NCBI GenBank assembly: GCA_903893955.1
Contig: CAITOG010000337.1
Location: 1 to 5,424 of the forward strand
DNA from: an uncultured Actinomycetes bacterium
Lineage (GTDB): Bacteria > Actinomycetota > Acidimicrobiia > Acidimicrobiales > RAAP-2
Direction: 5' to 3'
Length of the DNA: 5,424 nt
Shown here: positions 1-4,692 of the stretch, in pieces
Layout of the letters: every line of letters begins with the position of its first letter
Position numbering within the stretch: position 1 is the first letter of the stretch
The notes under the pieces: model-generated
Databases searched by the model: none
What the model was told of the DNA's origin: nothing
Seen by the model: the letters and a program-made list of their open reading frames with translations, nothing else
Position numbers and translations under genes: made by a program

Positions 1-90
1 AAGGGCTCGGGAGCGCTGCGGCCGGCCAGCACCGTGGCGCCGGCGTTGATCTCGCAGGCTGAGATCAACACCCAGGACCAGGGCCGCTGA
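1..90 (+). CDS. C-terminal tail of an unidentified upstream gene (partial)
   Basis: An open frame runs from the left edge to a TGA at 88-90 and gives 29 residues ending in AEINTQDQGR. Nearly every third codon position is G or C, as expected for a real gene in this genome. The competing + frames stop at about 48 and 62. The stop lies 11 nt before the GTG of the pxpA homologue, so this gene may be the promoter-proximal member of the same operon. The tail is too short and featureless for me to assign a family, and I do not propose a function. Confidence 0.5.
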   Translation, partial: KGSGALRPASTVAPALISQAEINTQDQGR

Positions 91-101
91 GCCAGTCAGC
101 G

Positions 102-854
102 GTGGCGAGGACCTCGATCGACCTGAGCGCAGATGTCGGGGAGCTTTCCGGCCATGAAGGTCGCCAGCTCGACGCAGCGTTGATCGCTGCGGTCACCACC
201 GCCCACATCGCGGCCGGCGGCCACGCCGGTGATCCCTCGACCATGGAGGCCTCGGTGGGTGCGTGTCTCGAGCACGGCACCAGGATCGGGTGCCACCCCT
301 CGTACGTTGACCGAGAGGGCTTCGGACGGCGGCCCGTCGATCTCGCACCTCGAGTGGTCGCCGAGCAACTCGCAGTGCAGGTGGCGGCGCTCGACGACGT
401 GGCGCGGCGCGCTGGGGGCAGAGTCGAGAGCGTCAAGCCCCACGGCCAGCTCTACCATGACCTCTCGGTCGACGACGAGCTGCTTGCCGAGGTCTGCGCT
501 GTCCTTGACGCCGAGGTGCTCCTCGTCCTGCCGGCAGCGAGCGCGGCACTTGAGGAGGCCCGACGACGGATGCAGTGGCCAGTCGCTGAGGGCTTCTGTG
601 ATCGCCGCTACGAGGCTGACGGCACGCTGTGTGATCGGAGTCATCCGGGAGCGCTCATCGATGACCCAGTGCGTGCAGCGAACCAAGCACTTGATCTCGC
701 GACTCGCGGCCTCTTGTCGCGTGGGACCGTGGCACACGTGGATTCGCTGTGCGTCCACTCCGACTCGCCGGACGCAGTCGTGATGATCGCGGGTGTGCGA
801 GCTGCCCTCGAGGGAGCGGGCATCGAGGTCGCGCCTGTCGCCGTCGAGCGATGA
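102..854 (+). CDS. pxpA: 5-oxoprolinase subunit A, LamB/YcsF family
   Basis: Predicted cytosolic subunit of the prokaryotic ATP-dependent 5-oxoprolinase, which hydrolyses 5-oxo-L-proline (pyroglutamate) to L-glutamate with PxpB and PxpC. At 250 aa it has the normal family length. Signatures in order: IDLSADVGE (6-14), HIAAGGHAGDP (35-45), IGCHPSYVDREGFGRR (62-77), VKPHGQLYH (111-119), DRRYEADG (167-174), RSHPGALIDD (179-188) and LCVHSDSPDAV (216-226). The GTG at 102 is the only usual start between the in-frame stop at 60-62 and the first conserved block. No Shine-Dalgarno is evident, so translation may be coupled to the gene ending at 90. The stop overlaps the ATG of pxpBC (ATGA, 851-854), the sign of a coupled operon. 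Oddities against the usual family pattern as I remember it: NCDLGE is SADVGE, and NIACGFHAGDP is HIAAGGHAGDP, so the Asn and Cys positions have changed. The family is clear; the exact substrate is inferred. Confidence 0.9.
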   Translation: MARTSIDLSADVGELSGHEGRQLDAALIAAVTTAHIAAGGHAGDPSTMEASVGACLEHGTRIGCHPSYVDREGFGRRPVDLAPRVVAEQLAVQVAALDDVARRAGGRVESVKPHGQLYHDLSVDDELLAEVCAVLDAEVLLVLPAASAALEEARRRMQWPVAEGFCDRRYEADGTLCDRSHPGALIDDPVRAANQALDLATRGLLSRGTVAHVDSLCVHSDSPDAVVMIAGVRAALEGAGIEVAPVAVER

Positions 855-2464
855 GCCTGAGCGACGCGGTGCTCCCGCTCGGTGAGCGGGCGTGGCTCCT
901 CCCCGCTGCGTCACCTCGCGCGGCGGCAGCACTGGCGACGACCCTACGGCGAGTCGTCCCTGCGGCGATCGAGGTCGTGGCGGGCTTCTCGAGCGTGGTG
1001 GTGGTCCACGACGGAAGTCTCGAGGCATCATTCGTGACGGCGCTCGACGAGCGTGACCTCGAGGACATCGTCACTCCACGTCGCCACATCGTGCCGGTGG
1101 TGCTCGACGGCTCGGATCTGCCAGAGGCGCTCGAGCGAACGTCTCTCACGTTCGATGAGCTCTGCCAGACCATCGCCGGCGCCTCCTTTGAGGTGGCGGT
1201 CGTGGGGTTCTCACCTGGCTTCGCCTATCTGGCGGGTCTCGACGGGCCCTTGGCATCGCTCCCTCGGCGTGCGACCCCCCGACCCCGGGTCCCCGCAGGT
1301 TCGTTCGCTGTCGCGTCGTCGATGGCGGCCATCTACCCCCACGCAACCCCAGGTGGCTGGTGGTTGCTCGGACGTAGCAACACCCTTGCGTTCGATGCCA
1401 AGAGAGCCGAGCCCGCTCTCTTCGCTCCTGGCGATCTCGTGACGTTCGAGGTGGTCGAGGACCGTGACCTCGGGCAGCCTGAGATTGCAGCACGGCTCCC
1501 GCTCGAGCCGCCACCTGGGGTAGCTCCGGCACTCAAGGTCATCGCCGCGCCCCCGCTGTGCTCGGTGGTCGATGAGGGTCGGCGAGGCGTGGCACACCTT
1601 GGCGTCCCCTGCGGCGGTGCTGCTGATCCGGAGCGTGCCCTCATCGCCAAGCTCCTCGTGGGTGCCTCCTCGTCGATCGAGGTGTCCGCTCCCGGTCTTG
1701 AGCTCGAGGTGCTCGCCGATGTGGTGGTGGCGCTTGTCGACCTTGGTGGCACCGTCGACGGGCGGACGGTCCCCGACGCCAGGCCGCTCGCGCTCCGACG
1801 TGGCCAGCGCCTTGTGGTGCGCTCCGTTGGTCGAGGCCAGCGCGGGTACCTCGGGGTGAGCGGCGGCGCGCTGTGCGCCCCGGTGCTCGGCTCGATGGTG
1901 ACCGACGCCCTCTCGTCCACCGGCCCCGGTTTCCTCGCTCCAGGTGATCTTCTGGGTGGGGGACGTAGCCACGAGGTGCGGACCTCGGCGAGGCTGGCCG
2001 GTGAGCCGAGCCCTGTGCGGCTCCGCTTCACTCAAGGTCCTCACGCCTCAGAGACTGGGTCGGTCGATGGCGTGCTCGCCACGCTGAGCGCCACCTCGTC
2101 CAAGGTCGGCCTTCGGTTCGATCCTGTCGATGGACCGATCGCCTGGTCAGCACCCCCGATCGAGTCGATGCCTGTGGTGACCGGCGCGCTGCAGCTGCCA
2201 CCTGATGGTCGTCCGGTGATGCTCGGTCCTGACCACGCGACCTTGGGCGGCTATCCGATCGTCGGTGTGGTCATCCAAGCCGATCTGGGCAGCGCGGGTC
2301 GGCTCTCGCCGGGCGACGAGGTGGTCTTCGAGCGGGTGAGCCTCGAGGAGGCCCACAAGGCAGCGGTGGAGCGAGCGGCAGCGGTCGCTAGCGGGATCGG
2401 GCCTCGGGGCTCGAGCAGCCTGCCGTCGCTCAGCGCTGAGCGAGCTCGGGGTGGCGCTTGGTGA
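851..2464 (+). CDS. pxpBC: Fused 5-oxoprolinase subunits B and C (KipI-KipA type)
   Basis: A 537-aa fusion of the two other 5-oxoprolinase subunits. The N-terminal half (about 1-205) is PxpB/KipI-like (allophanate hydrolase subunit 1): VVGFSPGFAYLAGLD (117-131), LPRRATPRPRVPAGS (137-151), IYPHATPGGWWLLGR (161-175) and PGDLVTF. After a Pro-rich linker, the C-terminal half (about 228-500) is PxpC/KipA-like (allophanate hydrolase subunit 2, 'biotin-dependent carboxyltransferase'): DEGRRGVAHLGVPCGGAAD (241-259), GYLGVSGG, LQLPPDGRPVMLGPDHAT, GGYPIVGVV and LSPGDEVVFERV. The ATG at 851 overlaps the pxpA stop. The same frame is open upstream to 749, but that stretch lies inside pxpA and encodes Arg/Cys-rich nonsense, so I reject it. 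The last ~35 residues look like a low-complexity Ala/Ser/Arg tail, and their DNA partly overlaps the opposing DUF4395 gene. PxpB-PxpC fusions are known. Urea or allophanate chemistry is less likely because pxpA is adjacent and no amidase domain is present. Confidence 0.9.
   Translation: MSLSDAVLPLGERAWLLPAASPRAAAALATTLRRVVPAAIEVVAGFSSVVVVHDGSLEASFVTALDERDLEDIVTPRRHIVPVVLDGSDLPEALERTSLTFDELCQTIAGASFEVAVVGFSPGFAYLAGLDGPLASLPRRATPRPRVPAGSFAVASSMAAIYPHATPGGWWLLGRSNTLAFDAKRAEPALFAPGDLVTFEVVEDRDLGQPEIAARLPLEPPPGVAPALKVIAAPPLCSVVDEGRRGVAHLGVPCGGAADPERALIAKLLVGASSSIEVSAPGLELEVLADVVVALVDLGGTVDGRTVPDARPLALRRGQRLVVRSVGRGQRGYLGVSGGALCAPVLGSMVTDALSSTGPGFLAPGDLLGGGRSHEVRTSARLAGEPSPVRLRFTQGPHASETGSVDGVLATLSATSSKVGLRFDPVDGPIAWSAPPIESMPVVTGALQLPPDGRPVMLGPDHATLGGYPIVGVVIQADLGSAGRLSPGDEVVFERVSLEEAHKAAVERAAAVASGIGPRGSSSLPSLSAERARGGAW
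2426..2443. terminator. Perfect 18-bp palindrome at convergent gene ends (possible hairpin)
   Basis: TCGCTCAGC is followed directly by its exact reverse complement GCTGAGCGA. As RNA, either strand could form a 7-bp stem with a GCGC loop. It lies in the last codons of pxpBC and spans the DUF4395 stop codon (2430-2432), so it is coding on both strands. No T-run follows on either side, so a classical intrinsic terminator is not supported. A U-tract-less bidirectional hairpin is possible but unproven. The palindrome itself is certain; its role is a guess. Confidence 0.35.
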
Positions 2465-2924
2465 GGTCGCCGCAATCGATGCACACCGACTCTGGGATCA
2501 CGCCGAGCCGCATCAAGACAGCGAATGCCTTGCAGCCGAGGCACAGCCCGATGAAGGCTTCGAGGCTGGCGGCGACCACCAGGCAGGCGATGATGATCCG
2601 CGCTGCGCCCGACGAACCGGCCAGGTACGTGATCGATGCCGTTGTGGTGAAGGCGACGCCAATCCCTTGCGCGAACCGCTTCGGGGGACCTGGGACCTCG
2701 ACAGCAGCACCGAGACGAGGTGCGATCACCTTCGTGGCGAGCTGCCCGAGGGGCGACAAGGTGGGTCCGGTGAGCACCCTGGCCCAGAAGCCGTAGGCGA
2801 GCGGGATCAAGACCCAGCCCCACCCGGTCACCGCGAAGAGCAGACCCATGAAGACGACGCCTGTCGCCACGGTGCGGGCGGCCTTGTCGTTGACCGGGTT
2901 CGGGAACTCGAAGAGACCGCTCAT
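2430..2924 (-). CDS. DUF4395 family integral membrane protein with two CxxC motifs
   Basis: A 164-aa membrane protein of unknown function that I recognise as DUF4395-like. This rests on a hydrophobic N-terminal hairpin (about 18-48), then LSPLGQLATKVIAPRLG (56-72), PPKRFAQGIGVAF (80-92), a further hydrophobic pair (about 88-125) and the conserved end FIGLCLGCKAF (124-134). C128-L-G-C131 is the family's CxxC. A second pair, C148-I-D-C151, lies in the short polar tail after the last helix. Two Cys pairs suggest thiol redox chemistry, metal binding or sulfur handling at the membrane, but no activity is established. I chose the ATG at 2924 over the in-frame TTG at 2930. AGGG lies 8 nt before the ATG, and a TAGGGT hexamer lies 7 nt before it. 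The TTG would have almost no spacing to either. The gene lies 33 nt downstream of the TSUP permease on the same strand, across an operator-like palindrome, and its 3' end overlaps pxpBC by 35 bp. Confidence 0.8.
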   Translation of the reverse strand: MSGLFEFPNPVNDKAARTVATGVVFMGLLFAVTGWGWVLIPLAYGFWARVLTGPTLSPLGQLATKVIAPRLGAAVEVPGPPKRFAQGIGVAFTTTASITYLAGSSGAARIIIACLVVAASLEAFIGLCLGCKAFAVLMRLGVIPESVCIDCGDLTKRHPELAQR

Positions 2925-2926
2925 GC

Positions 2927-2957
2927 CCAATACCCTACCAGTTTGGTCAGGTATTGG
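2927..2957. promoter_or_regulatory. Near-palindromic operator resembling an IscR/Rrf2-family site
   Basis: On the + strand, CCAATACCCTACCA, spacer GTT, then TGGTCAGGTATTGG: 14-bp arms matching at 12 of 14 positions. The central 25 bp (2930-2954) match the E. coli IscR type-1 consensus as I remember it (ATASYYGAC...GTCRRSTAT, palindromic, 25 bp) at 21 of 25 positions, including both ATACC/GGTAT ends at the exact spacing. It fills the gap between the TSUP stop (2958-2960) and the DUF4395 start and covers the -10 hexamer proposed here. CsoR/CstR operators also carry ATACC...GGTAT ends and are the main alternative. Minus-strand RNA would also fold well, because one of the two mismatches becomes a G-U pair. 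No regulator is encoded in the window. Confidence 0.6.
2932..2940 (-). promoter_or_regulatory. Candidate extended -10 promoter for the DUF4395 gene
   Basis: Read on the minus strand this is TGGTAGGGT, an extended -10 (TGn plus TAnnnT). Its hexamer ends 7 nt before the ATG at 2924, which would place transcription initiation at or next to the start codon (leaderless mRNA). I see no convincing -35. The element lies wholly inside the palindrome at 2927-2957, so a bound repressor would occlude it. If real, DUF4395 can be transcribed apart from the permease gene. Confidence 0.4.
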
Positions 2958-3743
2958 TTACCCCTGGATGAGGAGCGTGATGCCGGTCGCCCCGCCGATG
3001 ATCACCACGATCACCCGCAGGATCGGCGCAGGCAGCGTTCTGGCCACCGTGGCGCCGAGCCAGCCGCCGACGAGCGCCCCGACCGCCAGCAGGCCAGCGG
3101 CTGCCCAGACGATGTGATCGCCCGCGATCACGAAGATCGCAACGGCGATCGTGTTGTTGAGGATCGAGGTCGCCGAGCGGAGTCCATGCAGATGCGACAT
3201 TGAAACGTTGAGGGCGAGCCCGTAGACGGCGAGGAGCATCACGCCCTGGCCGGCGCCGAAGTAGCCGGCGTAGAGCGACACAGCCGCCGAGCCGATGAGC
3301 AGGAGCACGCGACGGGTCGGGTGATCGTGGCGCACGTTGGCGAGGCGTCGATTGATGAAGGGCTGGAGCGCGAACGTGGCGGTGGCGAGCAGCACGAGCC
3401 ACGGCACCACGGAGCGGAACGATGCGGCAGGCGTGGTGATGAGCAGGAGCGCACCTGTGGTCACGCCGAGGACGGTTGGGATGATCAGGTCGACCACGTG
3501 GCGCCTGAGCTCGCCGATCTCGCGACGGAAGCCGGCCACGCCACCGAAGTTCGACGTGAGCACGCCGACCGACGAGGTGATGTTGGCGCTCAGCGCCGGG
3601 ACCCCGAGGGCCAGCAGGGTGGGGAAGGTGAGCAGCGTGCCACCGCCGGCCACGCCGTTGAACACCCCTGCTGCCACGCCGACAGCGAGCAGGACAGCGA
3701 CCCGTGGCGCGGTCAGGTCGAGCGCCAGGAGTTCGGGATGCAT
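2958..3743 (-). CDS. TauE/SafE (TSUP) family membrane permease
   Basis: A 261-aa polytopic inner-membrane protein, the usual size for the sulfite exporter TauE/SafE family, whose members export or import sulfite, sulfoacetate, thiosulfate or other organic anions. The two-repeat layout is visible. The first repeat opens with AGVFNGVAGGGTLLTFPTLL (25-44), then PALSANITSSVGVLTSNFG (49-67) and AGFRREI. The second has YAGYFGAGQGVML (158-170), HGLRSATSILNNTIAV (186-201) and ALVGGWLGATVARTLP (223-238), and ends in a last helix. About eight hydrophobic segments are apparent. The ATG at 3743 has no Shine-Dalgarno but has TAGCAT 6 nt upstream, which suggests a leaderless transcript. DUF4395 follows on the same strand. 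The substrate cannot be read from the sequence. A sulfur oxyanion or organosulfonate is a family-based guess, supported weakly by the CxxC-bearing neighbour and the Rrf2-like site. Confidence 0.88.
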   Translation of the reverse strand: MHPELLALDLTAPRVAVLLAVGVAAGVFNGVAGGGTLLTFPTLLALGVPALSANITSSVGVLTSNFGGVAGFRREIGELRRHVVDLIIPTVLGVTTGALLLITTPAASFRSVVPWLVLLATATFALQPFINRRLANVRHDHPTRRVLLLIGSAAVSLYAGYFGAGQGVMLLAVYGLALNVSMSHLHGLRSATSILNNTIAVAIFVIAGDHIVWAAAGLLAVGALVGGWLGATVARTLPAPILRVIVVIIGGATGITLLIQG

Positions 3744-3749
3744 GGCGCC

Positions 3750-3755
3750 ATGCTA
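3750..3755 (-). promoter_or_regulatory. Candidate -10 for the TSUP permease gene
   Basis: TAGCAT (TAnnnT) on the minus strand ends 6 nt before the ATG at 3743. That spacing suits a transcript starting at the start codon, and the start lacks a Shine-Dalgarno. No clear -35 is seen. It forms one side of the 89-bp divergent region 3744-3832. Confidence 0.35.
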
Positions 3756-3784
3756 CGAGCCGGCTCCATGGTGGAGGGCGGGTC

Positions 3785-3790
3785 TAGTGT
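3785..3790 (+). promoter_or_regulatory. Candidate -10 for the EthD-like gene
   Basis: TAGTGT fits TAnnnT in the divergent intergenic region and would give a leader of roughly 35 nt before the ATG at 3833, long enough to hold the Shine-Dalgarno at 3820-3825. No recognisable -35 lies 16-18 nt upstream, so this is only a candidate. Confidence 0.25.
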
Positions 3791-3819
3791 CGGGGTGCAC
3801 CGCCGTCACCTCGAATGAC

Positions 3820-3825
3820 AAGGAG
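3820..3825 (+). promoter_or_regulatory. Shine-Dalgarno that sets the EthD-like start
   Basis: AAGGAG lies 7 nt before the ATG at 3833. An in-frame ATG at 3815 lies upstream of this site, so using it would leave the ribosome site inside the coding region. The site therefore decides for 3833. It is the only strong Shine-Dalgarno before any start in the window. Confidence 0.8.
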
Positions 3826-3832
3826 TCCTGAG

Positions 3833-4189
3833 ATGGTTCGACTCACCTGCCTGCTCCGCCGCAAGGCCGGCATGACGCCAGCAGAGTTCCACCAGCACTG
3901 GGAAGAGGTCCACGCCACACTGATCCCCACCCTCGAGGCGGGGAGCTTCGTCGTGCGCTACGAGCAGCACCCCAAGCCCCTCGAGAGCTATCAGGGTGAT
4001 GACGACCCTGGCTTCGACGGCGTCACGCTCCAGTGGTTCGCGTCGATGGATGATTACAACGCCCATATGGCGGCCCCCGACTTCGGCGTGATGTGGGCGG
4101 ACATCGAGTCGTTCCTCGACACCGACCAGCTCCACTTCATCGTCACCGAGGAGCCGGGACGTCTCATCTTCGATCGCACCGAGGGCTAG
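3833..4189 (+). CDS. EthD-like dimeric alpha/beta-barrel protein
   Basis: A 118-aa cytosolic protein resembling the EthD family (ferredoxin-like fold, dimeric alpha/beta barrel). The strand-helix start is typical: VRLTCLLRRKAGMTPAEF (2-19), then HQHWEEVHATLI (20-31), where His22, Trp23 and His27 match the family's HWxxxH pattern. The later part has VVRYEQH, a Gly/Asp-rich loop (GDDDPGFDG), and a DGVTLQWFASMDDYNAHM segment, which is the usual second repeat element. EthD was named from a cluster for ethyl tert-butyl ether breakdown, but most homologues lack a known reaction and some relatives are small cyclases or monooxygenases. The gene stands alone between a divergent permease and the Nudix gene 44 nt downstream, and none of these neighbours implies a pathway. 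The fold assignment is fairly secure; the function is unknown. Confidence 0.78.
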   Translation: MVRLTCLLRRKAGMTPAEFHQHWEEVHATLIPTLEAGSFVVRYEQHPKPLESYQGDDDPGFDGVTLQWFASMDDYNAHMAAPDFGVMWADIESFLDTDQLHFIVTEEPGRLIFDRTEG

Positions 4190-4220
4190 GACCCTCCACC
4201 GATGGGCGCTTTCAAGGCGG

Positions 4221-4226
4221 TACCGT
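4221..4226 (+). promoter_or_regulatory. Candidate -10 for the Nudix gene
   Basis: TACCGT (TAnnnT) sits inside the small palindrome CGGTACCG and ends 7 nt before the GTG at 4234, which again fits a leaderless transcript. No good Shine-Dalgarno lies at a useful distance from that GTG. No -35 is evident. Confidence 0.35.
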
Positions 4227-4233
4227 CAGATCT

Positions 4234-4689
4234 GTGCGCACCAAGCTGCGTCCGGTGATCGAGCCGGACAACCCACCACAGGATCTGATGCGGGCAGCCG
4301 GGGGGATCCTCTGCCGCACCGGCAAGGGTGGGCGCCTCGAGATCGCCGTGCTCCATCGTCCTCACCGCGAAGACTGGTCCTTCCCAAAGGGAAAGCTCGA
4401 TCCAGGGGAGACCTTCGAGGAGTGCGCGCTCAGAGAGGTCCACGAGGAGACCGGCTTCACCTGCCGGCTCGAGCGCTTCATCGGGACGACTGAGTACGTG
4501 CACCGAAAGGGCCGGCCGAAGATCGTCGCCTACTGGCTGATGGACATTGTGAGCGGAGAGTTCACCGTCAACGACGAGGCCGATGAGCTCGTCTGGTGCA
4601 CCTTGTCCCAGGCGGCCAAGCTGGTCACCTACGACCGCGATCGGGACCTGCTTCGCCTTGTGGCGTCGCTTGTTGATGATGTGGCTTGA
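4234..4689 (+). CDS. Nudix hydrolase, MutT1-like domain
   Basis: A 151-aa Nudix hydrolase, a Mg2+-dependent pyrophosphohydrolase of nucleoside diphosphate-X substrates. The Nudix box is intact at 53-75: G53, E59, R67-E68, E71-E72 and G74 fit GX5EX7REUXEEXGU. Preceding it, RAAGGILCR (20-28) and VLHRPHREDWSFPKGKLDPGE (39-59) resemble the N-terminal domain of mycobacterial MutT1, as does the later IVAYWLMDIVSGEF...DEADELVW pattern. MutT1 also has a C-terminal histidine-phosphatase domain, which is absent here. Likely roles are 8-oxo-(d)GTP sanitisation or diadenosine polyphosphate hydrolysis; I cannot choose between them. I prefer the GTG at 4234 because of the -10 hexamer 7 nt upstream and the upstream residues it keeps. 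The ATG at 4288, just before RAAGG, has AGGA close by and is a real alternative (133 aa). The frame is open back to 4093, but that overlaps the EthD gene and is rejected. The stop lies 3 nt from the converging phosphatase gene. Confidence 0.88.
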   Translation: MRTKLRPVIEPDNPPQDLMRAAGGILCRTGKGGRLEIAVLHRPHREDWSFPKGKLDPGETFEECALREVHEETGFTCRLERFIGTTEYVHRKGRPKIVAYWLMDIVSGEFTVNDEADELVWCTLSQAAKLVTYDRDRDLLRLVASLVDDVA

Positions 4690-4692
4690 GGC

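Noticed and set aside
749..850. N-terminal extension of pxpBC
   Set aside because: It lies inside pxpA in another frame and encodes Arg/Cys-rich sequence. The ATG at 851 starts right at the PxpB homology and overlaps the pxpA stop in the usual ATGA way.
96..1031. 311-aa open frame on the minus strand opposite pxpA and the start of pxpBC
   Set aside because: Arg/Pro/His-rich composition with no recognisable motif, lying antisense to a well-conserved family gene. Long antisense frames are expected in GC-rich coding DNA.
2928..2930. TTG as start of the DUF4395 gene
   Set aside because: It adds two residues, has the purine run only 2 nt upstream and sits inside the palindrome. The ATG at 2924 has proper spacing to both the AGGG run and the -10 hexamer.
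2451..3203. 250-aa plus-strand open frame opposite DUF4395 and the permease
   Set aside because: Asp/Arg/Glu/His-rich without domain patterns. The minus-strand proteins beneath it have clear family motifs and membrane segments.
4181..4196. GAGGG-CTAGGA-CCCTC stem at the EthD stop as a terminator
   Set aside because: Only five base pairs and no T-run. It is within chance for GC-rich DNA.
4093..4233. Upstream extension of the Nudix frame
   Set aside because: It overlaps the 3' part of the EthD gene, and its residues are His/Arg-rich and unlike any Nudix N-terminus.
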